Below, in pieces: positions 1-8,312 of a DNA stretch of 44,384 nucleotides (position 1 is the stretch's first letter; each line of letters opens with the position of its first letter). Under the pieces are notes generated by a model. The model saw nothing but the letters and a program-made list of their open reading frames with translations. It had not been told where the DNA came from and did not search any database. This DNA is from Dethiothermospora halolimnae (GTDB lineage Bacteria > Bacillota > Clostridia > Tissierellales > VENL01): NCBI RefSeq assembly GCF_037577855.1, contig NZ_JBAKFX010000036.1:1-44384 (forward strand), given 5' to 3'. The translations under genes were made by a program, and so were the position numbers.

Positions 1-163
1 ATATTTTAAATATCATTTGATTACTGTTTGTCAAGGGCGGCTACGGTGGACTTAGTATAATTCCACTGGTTTATCCCAGTATTATCCATAACATTAGTTT
101 TTCATAGAACTTTTTACATTACCAATATACAGCTTTTTCTAATGAACTGTCCCTTTAAATATC
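1..163. other. Intergenic, with possible GNAT fragment
   Basis: No intact gene is present. On the minus strand, 89 to 21 reads as 22 codons ending in TAA and containing TGINQWNYT, which recalls the GIxQWN segment near the start of many GNAT acetyltransferases. It has no ribosome-binding site and a stop lies five codons upstream, so at most it is a relic. One copy of the dispersed AATGAACTGTCCC repeat lies at 141-153, just after the end of the prolyl oligopeptidase gene. Confidence 0.25.
141..153 (+). repeat. Dispersed AATGAACTGTCCC repeat, copy 1
   Basis: Exact 13-nt copy downstream of the prolyl oligopeptidase gene. Ten exact copies occur in the window, eight on this strand. Confidence 0.8.
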
Positions 164-2197
164 CTAAATACCTAATTCTTCACTTAAAAAGGCATAAAAA
201 TCTGCCCATTCATCTATTAATTTTGATATTGGTTTTCCATGGCCATGTCCTGCCTTTGATTCTATTCTCAATAACACCTTAGATTTCCCTTCGGTTTTCT
301 CTTGTAGTGTGGCAGCTAATTTTTTAGGATGGGCAGGGACTACCCTGTCATCTGTATCTGCTGTAGCAATTAATATAGGTGGATATTTTACTCCCCTTTT
401 TACATTATGAAGTGGAGAGTAGGCATACATAAACTTAAAATGTTCAGGATTATTTTCTGCATCTCCATATTCAGGTATCCAATATCTACCTATTGTAAAC
501 TTATGATATCTAAGCATATCAGTAACTGGAACATTACATATAACTGCACCATATAGGTCTGGTCTTTGAAGCATACAGGCAGATACCAATAACCCTCCAT
601 TACTTCTACCTCTAATAGCTAATTTTTCTTTTCTAGTATATTTATTGTCTATAAGCCACTCTGCAGCGGCGATGAAATCATCAAATACATTTTGCTTATT
701 TTCTAACATCCCTTCACGATGCCACTGATCACCATATTCACTACCCCCCCGTAGATTGGCCACTGCATATACTCCATCATTTTCTAGCCAGGCCAATATT
801 CCAGGATGGAAGGATGGAGTAAGACTTAAATTAAATCCTCCATATCCAAATAACATGGTATGGTTGTTGGAATCGAGCTTGATACCCTTTTTATGAATTA
901 TAAACATTGGAACCTTTGTCCCATCCTTAGATTTGTAGAATATTTGTTTCGTTTCATACTGAGACCCCTCAAAGTCAATATCAGTTTTATTTATAAGTTG
1001 AAGTTCTCTTGTATCTACATTAAATTTATATATACTTGTTGGCTGTGTAAAAGACATCAGTCCAAAATACATTTCTGAATCTTCTTCCTTCCCAGTGATC
1101 TCAGTTATAGTACCAATTATAGGAAGGTTTATATCATATTGAAACTTTCCATTCATATTAAAAACTTTAATCTTATGCTTAACATCATGCATATATACCA
1201 CTACCATTTTATTTCCAATAATATCTACCCTGTCAATAATATCTTCTGTTTCTGGTATTAACTCAACCCAGTTAGAAGGCTCTGGTGAGTTTATATCTAT
1301 TCCTATTATTCTACCTTTAGATGCCCTATTATCAGTTTTAAAATAAAATAACGACTCTTTATTTCCTATAAAATTGTACTCAGACTCCCCCTCATTAAGT
1401 AGTTTTACAAATTCACTATCATCTCTAAGGTCTTTATAATAGAATCCATTCTTTGGGGATGTTCCCCTACCCACATGTAAAACTAGATATCTATCATCTT
1501 CAGTTATACTTGGATAGAAACTTAGTTCTTTATCCCCTTTGTCCTCATATATAAGTCTATCCTCCGATTGATTTGTTCCTATTTTATGAAAGCATATATG
1601 GTTATAGTTCCCCTGTTCCTCTTTTGATACAGTTTCTGGATTTGGAAATCTCCCATAATAAAATCCAGTATTTTCAGGATTCCATACTATATTAGTAAAT
1701 CTACACCACTTTATTTCTTCCCCTAAGTCTTTGCCAGTATCCATATCAAGAACCCTTATATTTTGCCAATCACTCCCGCTAGAAGATTTTGCATAGGCTA
1801 AATATTTACCATTACTGCTCATAGAATAGTTAGATAATGCCACTGTTCCATCTTCACTAAAGGTATTAGGGTCAATAACAACCTTAGATTCAGCATTATC
1901 ATCTTTTTTAAAGTATAGCTTTGGTTGATTATCCATGCTGTCTTTCTCCATAAACAATAAACCATCATTAATTTTTTTCGGTACATGAAACTCTGTATAA
2001 TACCAAAGTCTTGATAATTTTTCTTTATAATCTTTCCTAGTTTCTATATTTTGAAAATATTCATAGCTTAATTCATTTTGTTTCCTACTCCAAAGCTTGG
2101 TTTCTTCACTTTCAGGATCTTCTAACCACCGATAGGGATCTGGAACCTTGGTTCCATGATAATCATCAACAACATTACATTTTCTTGTCTTTATCAT
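164..2197 (-). CDS. Prolyl oligopeptidase (S9A)
   Basis: Serine peptidase that cleaves short peptides after proline, probably in the cytosol because no signal peptide is visible. The 677 residues match the usual length of about 680-710. The N-terminal part (residues about 1-400) is the beta-propeller region and includes the family opening DDYHGTKVPDPYRWLED. The C-terminal alpha/beta-hydrolase domain carries the nucleophile Ser532 in GRSNGG, Asp616 in ADTDDRVVP and His651 in AGHGHGKP, so the catalytic triad is complete. The preceding GGSEYGDQWH segment is also typical. The ATG is preceded by a GGGAGGAATATAA ribosome-binding region. It is a stand-alone gene with no clear partner. Family identity is certain; the physiological substrate is unknown. 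Confidence 0.95.
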   Translation of the reverse strand: MIKTRKCNVVDDYHGTKVPDPYRWLEDPESEETKLWSRKQNELSYEYFQNIETRKDYKEKLSRLWYYTEFHVPKKINDGLLFMEKDSMDNQPKLYFKKDDNAESKVVIDPNTFSEDGTVALSNYSMSSNGKYLAYAKSSSGSDWQNIRVLDMDTGKDLGEEIKWCRFTNIVWNPENTGFYYGRFPNPETVSKEEQGNYNHICFHKIGTNQSEDRLIYEDKGDKELSFYPSITEDDRYLVLHVGRGTSPKNGFYYKDLRDDSEFVKLLNEGESEYNFIGNKESLFYFKTDNRASKGRIIGIDINSPEPSNWVELIPETEDIIDRVDIIGNKMVVVYMHDVKHKIKVFNMNGKFQYDINLPIIGTITEITGKEEDSEMYFGLMSFTQPTSIYKFNVDTRELQLINKTDIDFEGSQYETKQIFYKSKDGTKVPMFIIHKKGIKLDSNNHTMLFGYGGFNLSLTPSFHPGILAWLENDGVYAVANLRGGSEYGDQWHREGMLENKQNVFDDFIAAAEWLIDNKYTRKEKLAIRGRSNGGLLVSACMLQRPDLYGAVICNVPVTDMLRYHKFTIGRYWIPEYGDAENNPEHFKFMYAYSPLHNVKRGVKYPPILIATADTDDRVVPAHPKKLAATLQEKTEGKSKVLLRIESKAGHGHGKPISKLIDEWADFYAFLSEELGI

Positions 2198-2295
2198 TTA
2201 TATTCCTCCCATTTCTAATTTCCTCTTTAATTTCCTCATATAAATGTATTTCAATATTTTAAATAAATTTCCTTTAAAAATTATATATAATATCT

Positions 2296-2331
2296 AAAAA
2301 GCCCCCATTTCGAAATTGAAATGAGGGTTTC
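2296..2331 (-). terminator. Terminator after the AraC-type gene
   Basis: On the minus strand AAACCCTCATTTC pairs with GAAATGGGGGCTT (one mismatch, one G-U) across a 6-nt loop and is followed by TTTTTAG. It lies about 85 bp downstream of the regulator's stop codon. Confidence 0.7.
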
Positions 2332-2416
2332 TTAGAAAATAAACCTTTCAAATTATAATTGTTTTTTCATAAAAACTGTTCCATAGGATTAAAGTTTAAA
2401 AGTAATACCCCATCAT

Positions 2417-3286
2417 CTAATCCAATACTTTCTTCTCTACAGGAATCCATATTTCACAAAAACAATCTGGTTCAAAATTCTCTGAGTACAGTTCAAAATC
2501 GGTATCATCAATCATACTATACTCTGACCCGGGAAGAAAGTCTGAAAAAATTTTACTCCATGTTTCTCCTATACAGTCTCCAGTTTCACCGATACATTTA
2601 AATACTGCCCATAATGTTGGTTTTACCTCCCATATAGTATATCCCTCTGGTACATCGCCACCATCAAACTCCATACCAATGCCATAATCAAAATGTGTAC
2701 TTTCCTTTGATATTGGTGCACAAGCTCCATAAATTTCGGGTTTATTAGTATGGTGTTTTAGAACATCAAAGGTGCCATTTTCACCACATGCCTTCCAAAA
2801 ATCAGGAATTTCAGTATTTCCTTCTTCTGAAATTGATTCATTCCTAAACTTTTCAACTTTAGCCAGTAATTTAAACCCTTCTCGTTTTTCAATTCTATAA
2901 TCCATAACAGTACCACCTTCCAATTTTATTTTAACTAGAAGGCGATTAAAGGATTTTAATCTCATACCTGAGCGCCTTGCAACATTTGGTGTAACCCCAT
3001 GGAATCTTGTAAATGCTTTGGTAAAACTTCCCGGTGAATTATAGCCATACTTTAAAGCTATATCAATCACTTTCACATCGGATAAAGATATCTCCTGTCC
3101 TGCCATAGATAGTCTTCTATTTCTAATATACTCATTTGCTGTAATACCGGTCACTAAGCTAAATGTTCTATGAAAATGATAGTTTGACATATAAACATGT
3201 TTTGCAACATCTTCATATGTAATAGGTTCTAATATATGTTCTTCCATATAGTCAATTGCTTTCTGCAAGTTTTGAATAAAATCCAT
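2417..3286 (-). CDS. AraC-family regulator with GyrI-like domain
   Basis: Transcriptional regulator of the Rob/GyrI-effector type. From the chosen start, residues 1-100 form the double helix-turn-helix AraC domain: YMEEHILEPITYEDVAKHVY for the first helix-turn-helix and IALKYGYNSPGSFTKAFTRF for the second. Residues about 120-289 form the GyrI-like/AraC effector-binding domain (DYRIEKREGFKLLAKVEKF, then WEVKPTLWAVFKC near the C-terminus), which in relatives binds small hydrophobic ligands. A longer reading from 3301 is possible, but that ATG sits inside the ribosome-binding site GGAGGTGAGG; the ATG at 3286 has correct spacing. It is transcribed in the same direction as the upstream secA-like gene, 133 bp away. 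The regulon cannot be read from the sequence. Confidence 0.92.
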   Translation of the reverse strand: MDFIQNLQKAIDYMEEHILEPITYEDVAKHVYMSNYHFHRTFSLVTGITANEYIRNRRLSMAGQEISLSDVKVIDIALKYGYNSPGSFTKAFTRFHGVTPNVARRSGMRLKSFNRLLVKIKLEGGTVMDYRIEKREGFKLLAKVEKFRNESISEEGNTEIPDFWKACGENGTFDVLKHHTNKPEIYGACAPISKESTHFDYGIGMEFDGGDVPEGYTIWEVKPTLWAVFKCIGETGDCIGETWSKIFSDFLPGSEYSMIDDTDFELYSENFEPDCFCEIWIPVEKKVLD

Positions 3287-3380
3287 TTTCCTCACCTCCA
3301 TGTATAAATTGTACTAAAATATAACTGTTATTTCTTATCCTACCTTGCTTTCATTTGTCCATATCCCTTAACATTAAGTC

Positions 3381-3390
3381 ATTATAACAA
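3381..3390 (-). promoter_or_regulatory. Possible extended -10 promoter of the regulator gene
   Basis: The minus strand reads TTGTTATAATG, a TATAAT box with an upstream TG, about 95 bp before the regulator start. No good -35 box is visible. This is a motif-only call. Confidence 0.35.
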
Positions 3391-3419
3391 GCATACACTG
3401 TATCCCTCTTTTAACTTTA

Positions 3420-5750
3420 TTAATTAAACTTTTTTCTCAATTTGTCAATAGTCTTTACTACAAACTGTATATGACTAAATTTATTGGGATTATCGTCCAT
3501 AAGATATGTCCATGTTGAGGATGGACCCTTTAACCCTTCTTTATCTATATCTATCCCATTTTCTGATATTTCCACATCATTAAATTTTTCAACGATTTGA
3601 TCTTCTAATGTGTCTAGCATATTATCAAAAGCTTCAATTGCCCTTTTATGAAATTCATCAAGGGGATCTATCTTCCCTATGGAAACTAAATGTATCCCTT
3701 CTTTTACATATTCAATATAATCTAGATAGTCTTCCCAACTTTTATTTATATAATATAGGGTTATTTGCTTCTGAATCTTTTCTAATAGTTTTTTACCCTG
3801 TTTCTTTAAAATTTCATCATATCTTTTCTTAGCTCTTAAGGCCAAAAATGTTGGAATTTCATTATCAAGTAATATATCCTGTCTTTTTTTATGAATAATC
3901 TTTCTTTGTTCCTCTATTATATTTGAATATTTCCATAGCTGTCTTCTTAAATCTGAATTATACCCCTTAACAATTCTCTGACCTAATTCTATGGCCTTTT
4001 CTATAGGGGAGTCATTAATAGGTTCCTGTTGTTTTTTAGGTAGATGCTTTTTAGGAATCAAATTTGTAATATCATATTTTTTTATAATATCATCTTCCAA
4101 ACTAATGAAAAATTTACTTTCCCCAGGATCCCCTTGTCGTCCAGCTCTCCCCTTTAATTGGTTATCTATCCTAATACTTTCATGTCTATTGGTACCGATA
4201 ACATAGAGTCCTCCAAGGGCTATTACCTTTTTCCTTTCTTCTTGTGACATACCACCTAATCTAATATCAACACCCCGTCCAGCCATATTAGTTGATACAG
4301 TAACAGCTTTTAATTTGCCAGCATTGGCAATTATCTCTGCCTCCATTTCATCATTTTTAGCATTAAGAATATTACAATCAATTCCTACCTTCCTTAATTT
4401 CTCTCCTAATTTTTCCGATTCTTCAACACTACTTGTGCCAATAAGAATAGGCTGACCCCTTTTATGTATCTTACTAATTTCTAAAACAATAGCCTCTTCC
4501 TTTGCCTCTTTGTGGGTAAATATTACATCAGGATAGTCCTTTCTAATATAGTTTCTGTTAGTGGGGACTATAAGTGTTTTTATACCATAAAATTCATCAA
4601 ACTCCTTGGCAACAGATTTAGCTGTCCCTGTCATTCCCGATACCTTATTATAAAGAACTATAAAATGTTGCAATGCAATAGAACCTAGTATTTTCCCCTT
4701 TGATTTAGATATTATTCCCTCTTTAGCTTCAACTGCTATTTGTAAATTATCAGGCCAATGTCTCTTTTCTGCAATCCTACCTGTATGTTCATCTATAATT
4801 TCTATTCTTTTATTTCTTACAATATAATCCCTGTCCTTTACTAATAGCACTTCACTATGAAGGGCTGAATTAAGCCTTGTTAATAATTCAAGATTCCCTT
4901 CTTCATAAAGATTCCTACAACCTAATGATTTTTCAGCATATAAAAGCCCTTCTTCTGTAAGGGAAACATTTCTTCCATTTTCGCTAATTTCATAGTGGAT
5001 ATTTATTTTAAGTTTTTTTACTAACTTAGATAAATATAAAAGATTACTCTCCTTTTCATCTACATTTCCTGCAATAACTAGGGGAATACGGGCTTCATCT
5101 ATAAGTATAGAATCGGCTTCATCAACTATTACATAGTTTAAAGATCTATGACATAGCTTTTCTTTTTCATAACATAAAAAGTCCCTTAAATAGTCGAATC
5201 CTGCTTCTTTAGCCGTTACATAGGTTATATCACATAAATATGCTCTTTGTCTTTCTTCTATATCCATCCCTTCATTTATATAACCTGTGGTCAGACCTAA
5301 AAATTCATATACAGGACCCATCCATTTTCCATCCCTTTTAGCAAGATAATCATTAAAGGTTAAAATATGAACACCTTTATTAGTCAATGCATTTAAATAT
5401 GCTGGCATCACTGCACTTAGGGTTTTTCCTTCTCCAGTTTTCATCTCAATTACTTTCCCCATGTGAAGTCCAATGGCCCCAATAACTTGAACATCATAGG
5501 GCTCTATGTCTAAAGTTCGCCTTATAGCCTCCATAACAAGGGCAAAGGCTTCCACAAGGAGCTTATCAAGATCCATTCCATTTATAGCCTGCTCCCTTAA
5601 GTTCATGGATATTTCTTTAAGCTCTTTATCACTATATGATTTATAATCGATATTTTTTATATCCCTTAATATTTCCTTATACATATCTAATTTATATTCC
5701 ACCGAATCATTCATTTTTCTTGATACTTTTTTCTTAAATAATTTAAACAT
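3420..5750 (-). CDS. secA2: Accessory-type preprotein translocase ATPase SecA (SecA2-like)
   Basis: ATPase motor that drives proteins through SecYEG. Walker A is in MKTGEGKT, the DEAD-type box is DEADSILIDEARIP, and the second motor domain shows TVSTNMAGRGVDI and QLKGRAGRQGDPGES, so the helicase-like motor looks intact. The preprotein-binding and helical scaffold parts are present and the protein ends at KTIDKLRKKFN, with no C-terminal Cys-rich zinc tail. At 776 residues it is shorter than housekeeping SecA (about 800-900). A region normally very conserved in housekeeping SecA (GRRxSDGLHQAIEAKE) reads EKRHWPDNLQIAVEAKE. I therefore infer an accessory SecA2-like copy, but a divergent housekeeping SecA is not excluded. 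The ATG at 5750 has AGGAGGGA at the right distance; an upstream ATG at 5777 has no such site. Confidence 0.85.
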   Translation of the reverse strand: MFKLFKKKVSRKMNDSVEYKLDMYKEILRDIKNIDYKSYSDKELKEISMNLREQAINGMDLDKLLVEAFALVMEAIRRTLDIEPYDVQVIGAIGLHMGKVIEMKTGEGKTLSAVMPAYLNALTNKGVHILTFNDYLAKRDGKWMGPVYEFLGLTTGYINEGMDIEERQRAYLCDITYVTAKEAGFDYLRDFLCYEKEKLCHRSLNYVIVDEADSILIDEARIPLVIAGNVDEKESNLLYLSKLVKKLKINIHYEISENGRNVSLTEEGLLYAEKSLGCRNLYEEGNLELLTRLNSALHSEVLLVKDRDYIVRNKRIEIIDEHTGRIAEKRHWPDNLQIAVEAKEGIISKSKGKILGSIALQHFIVLYNKVSGMTGTAKSVAKEFDEFYGIKTLIVPTNRNYIRKDYPDVIFTHKEAKEEAIVLEISKIHKRGQPILIGTSSVEESEKLGEKLRKVGIDCNILNAKNDEMEAEIIANAGKLKAVTVSTNMAGRGVDIRLGGMSQEERKKVIALGGLYVIGTNRHESIRIDNQLKGRAGRQGDPGESKFFISLEDDIIKKYDITNLIPKKHLPKKQQEPINDSPIEKAIELGQRIVKGYNSDLRRQLWKYSNIIEEQRKIIHKKRQDILLDNEIPTFLALRAKKRYDEILKKQGKKLLEKIQKQITLYYINKSWEDYLDYIEYVKEGIHLVSIGKIDPLDEFHKRAIEAFDNMLDTLEDQIVEKFNDVEISENGIDIDKEGLKGPSSTWTYLMDDNPNKFSHIQFVVKTIDKLRKKFN

Positions 5751-5837
5751 AAAAATCCCTCCTATAGGAAATAACAAATATCATGTTTTTAGACATGACA
5801 AATAACTATACATTAATTTACTAAATTAACCTATAAA

Positions 5838-6158
5838 CTATCCTATAGAAGGGTCTCTTGAAATTTTAAAAGTATTAATAAAAATAATAAGCAAAATACT
5901 AAATAGAAATATTATATCCAGTGAAACTAAAAAATGTTTTGAAAGCCCATTGAGGGCACAAACAGACAGTAGAAACAAATAAAATAATATCTTTAGTAAG
6001 AAATTATTATATAAAAGTTTTATTTCATCTGAATATAAATAAAATAATATATAAAAGTCGGACTTAACCCTACTATTGTCTACTATAAACTCTACTAATT
6101 TAATTACACAAAATCCCAGCCCCAATATTAAGGATACTGTTAAAAACAAATTTATCAT
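5838..6158 (-). CDS. Small hydrophobic membrane protein
   Basis: A protein of 106 residues that I do not recognise. It has a hydrophobic stretch at about 3-25, then a short polar part, then two close hydrophobic stretches at about 55-72 and 78-95, so three membrane segments are likely. The ATG follows a GAGGAG site with a rather long spacing of about 11 nt. It sits 87 bp upstream of the SecA2-like gene on the same strand with no terminator seen between them, so co-transcription is plausible. A role in SecA2-dependent export would be inference from position only. Confidence 0.6.
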   Translation of the reverse strand: MINLFLTVSLILGLGFCVIKLVEFIVDNSRVKSDFYILFYLYSDEIKLLYNNFLLKILFYLFLLSVCALNGLSKHFLVSLDIIFLFSILLIIFINTFKISRDPSIG

Positions 6159-6252
6159 ATACTATTAGTCTCCTCTACAATAATATAAAAATCAATATTA
6201 TATTTATTATAACATAATAATGGATTTAAATATTATTTTTTACATTTATCTA

Positions 6253-7233
6253 TTATTTATGCTGTAAATACTCCCTATAAGCCATTCCCTTACCTGTCTT
6301 AGTTTTAAAATTCTTATCAATAACTCCCTTTAATTTTTCCTTATCATTTAAAGCATCTCTCGTTTTTAAATTTTCTAATAAATCTGCCTCCCAAAGTATT
6401 TGAAAATCTATTCCATCTATTTTTGAATAAGTATGATGATTACCCACTATATAACAGACCCTATCTATTGCCTTTGGATCATATCCTATTTCCTTTAATA
6501 TTTCCTCGGCAATTATTTTACCTTCCCTTTCTTGATATGGTGCATCTGAAGAACCATGCTTTCTTTTAGCTTCTATAATACCAATATCATGGAGTATGGC
6601 AACTATTGAAATAAACTCCCTATCTTCTGTTTTTATGTTTTCCCCATCCATTATCTTCTCTGCATATCCTAAAACATTTAAAGTATGGTCTATTTGTAAA
6701 GGGAATCCTTTAAAAACTTTCCTCATTTCTTTTAAAGTTTTTTGCTTATATTCTTCAGAAAATTCTTCATCACTAACTTTCATTTCCATACTATGCATAA
6801 AGGCCTCAAAACCTTCATTTTCATAAAATCCTATAGCTGAGTAGTTTGATGGAATCACAGATAATCGAAAGTGCTTAGCATTACGTTTTAACCCCCAATT
6901 TTTAATACCGTCAATCAATTCCTTTCCTACTCCTTTATTTCTAAACCTTTCGTCTACTATTAAGTTCTGAATATATACATATGTATTTTTCACAAGTACA
7001 GGCTCATCTTTAGTCTCTTTAAAATATATTTCTCCTACACCAATAACTTTTTCATCTTCTATAGCTAAAACAAAGTCAGAGTTCCTATCTTCAATTATCT
7101 TTAAGACTTCTTTATTTTTCACTTTAGATATCTTAAAAAAATTAGGCAATAGCTCAACACTTGATTCATTTAATTTATCTAATAATCTTTTTATTTCTTT
7201 TATATCCTCCAGTGTAGCAATCCTTATATTCAT
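6253..7233 (-). CDS. GNAT acetyltransferase-HD phosphohydrolase fusion
   Basis: Two-domain protein of 326 residues. Residues 1-150 are a GNAT N-acetyltransferase domain: IRIATLEDIKEIKRLLDKLN at the start, the acetyl-CoA-binding RFRNKGVGKELI motif, and SAIGFYENEGF. Residues about 175-310 are an HD domain: the first metal-ligand His in HTLNVLGYAEKIM, the HD pair in VAILHDIGII, a histidine pair in IVGNHHTYS and a late Asp in WEADLLENL. HD proteins of this small type usually act on nucleotides or related phosphates. The combination is unusual and the joint substrate is unknown. The start has a GAGGGG site. The gene overlaps the end of the preceding small gene by 59 bp. Confidence 0.85.
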   Translation of the reverse strand: MNIRIATLEDIKEIKRLLDKLNESSVELLPNFFKISKVKNKEVLKIIEDRNSDFVLAIEDEKVIGVGEIYFKETKDEPVLVKNTYVYIQNLIVDERFRNKGVGKELIDGIKNWGLKRNAKHFRLSVIPSNYSAIGFYENEGFEAFMHSMEMKVSDEEFSEEYKQKTLKEMRKVFKGFPLQIDHTLNVLGYAEKIMDGENIKTEDREFISIVAILHDIGIIEAKRKHGSSDAPYQEREGKIIAEEILKEIGYDPKAIDRVCYIVGNHHTYSKIDGIDFQILWEADLLENLKTRDALNDKEKLKGVIDKNFKTKTGKGMAYREYLQHK

Positions 7234-7549
7234 TTAAATCCCCTCTTTTTTTATTTGTCTTTAATCCTAAAATATAATCTTTAGCATAACTCTTTGGAAT
7301 TTTTAGCTTTTGTGACATTTCTTCTAAATCAGTAATCAAATTATTAAATTCATTCTCTCTAAGTATATCTTTATATAGACTAAAGCCATATATAATTCTT
7401 GAAAATATTTTTCTAGGTGAAGATTCATTTAGCTCCCTTTCGTCAGATGTAGCGATCCTATAAAGACATCTATTATAACCTTCTTCTCTATTATATATTT
7501 TAATTTTATATAAATCATTCTCCACATAAAATAAATACTGACTTTTCAC
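7175..7549 (-). CDS. Hypothetical protein, GTG start
   Basis: A possible protein of 124 residues that I do not recognise. It is charged, with no signal peptide or membrane segment, and includes RIATSDERELNESSPRKIF and a Lys-rich C-terminus. The start is a GTG with only a weak GGGAAGTGAT site. Its last 59 bp overlap the GNAT-HD gene in another frame, more than is usual for coupled genes. The reading frame may therefore be decayed or its 3' end may have been extended by mutation. Confidence 0.4.
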   Translation of the reverse strand: MKSQYLFYVENDLYKIKIYNREEGYNRCLYRIATSDERELNESSPRKIFSRIIYGFSLYKDILRENEFNNLITDLEEMSQKLKIPKSYAKDYILGLKTNKKRGDLNEYKDCYTGGYKRNKKIIR

Positions 7550-7613
7550 TTTCCAATCACTTCCCTTATGTTAATTTTAAATATATATTTTATAATGCTA
7601 TAATTTTACCATA

Positions 7614-7626
7614 GGGACAGTTCATT
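7614..7626 (-). repeat. Dispersed AATGAACTGTCCC repeat, copy 2
   Basis: Exact reverse-strand copy. With the TTGTCCC 3' of it on the plus strand (to about 7642) it can form an AGGGACA/TGTCCCT hairpin. Confidence 0.8.
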
Positions 7627-7655
7627 ATAAATACTTGTCCCTGTAATAATAATAA

Positions 7656-8255
7656 TTACAACTTTAAAACCTTCTGTAACTTTATAAAGTAACCTTCAAA
7701 ACCATTGTCAGCCTCCATATGTATTTTGATAAATGGATGTTTTTCTAATTCATCTAAGATATATTTTGCAAATATTTGATCCCGTGCTAGAAGATTTTTT
7801 AATGCAATTTCACCATTTAGTTTGGTTAACATCTCTTGAACATAATCCCTTTTGATATATTTCTTATTAACAAAATTATCATCTGTTATCATATAGCATA
7901 TTTCCACATCATGCTTTTCTTTTAACTTTTCAATAAATTTAGGTAAAAGTATTGATCCCTCTAATATAATTTTTTCATCTTCCACTGTATCTAACTCCTT
8001 TATTAATAAGGGAAATAGTGCCTCATATAACTCTATATATTCATTAAATAATATCTGTGGTTCTTTCTGTAACATATCTATTAAATCCTTCCCCTTTCAC
8101 CTATAAATACTTGGTGTCTCTATGGTTGATGCTTCAATATGCTCATAAGCGAAAACATCTAAGTACCAAACTTTTATCCCAAACTTTTCACCTAAATGAT
8201 ATGCAAATGTTGTTTTTCCTGAACATGGTCTACCACCTAATAAGTATAATTTCAT
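7656..8255 (-). pseudogene. P-loop kinase-like gene interrupted by in-frame TGA
   Basis: The frame opens at 8255 with a strong AAGGAGG site and reads a small P-loop NTPase start (LLGGRPCSGKTTFAYHLGEK, Walker A). It meets TGA at 8097-8099 (codon 53) and continues in the same frame for 146 more codons to 7656. The downstream part includes EYIELYEALFPLLIKEL and EKIILEGSILLPKFIEKL, which fit the later helices and strand of the same adenylate/shikimate-kinase-like family. The two parts together give about 199 residues, a normal length for that family. The stop falls where a Trp (TGG) would be a one-base change. I read it as a recent nonsense pseudogene or a sequencing error. An internal ATG at 8075 could make only the C-terminal part. 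Confidence 0.8.
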
Positions 8256-8299
8256 TTTTTCTTCCTCCTTCATACTACTTTAAGATATAAGCTTATTCT

Positions 8300-8312
8300 A
8301 ATGAACTGTCCC
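8300..8312 (+). repeat. Dispersed AATGAACTGTCCC repeat, copy 3
   Basis: Exact copy directly abutting the stop codon of the ABC exporter gene at 8313. Confidence 0.85.

Noticed and set aside
8097..8099. Selenocysteine at the TGA in the P-loop gene
   Set aside because: The position is not a redox Cys site in the family, no selenocysteine stem-loop is evident just downstream, and TGG to TGA is a simpler explanation.
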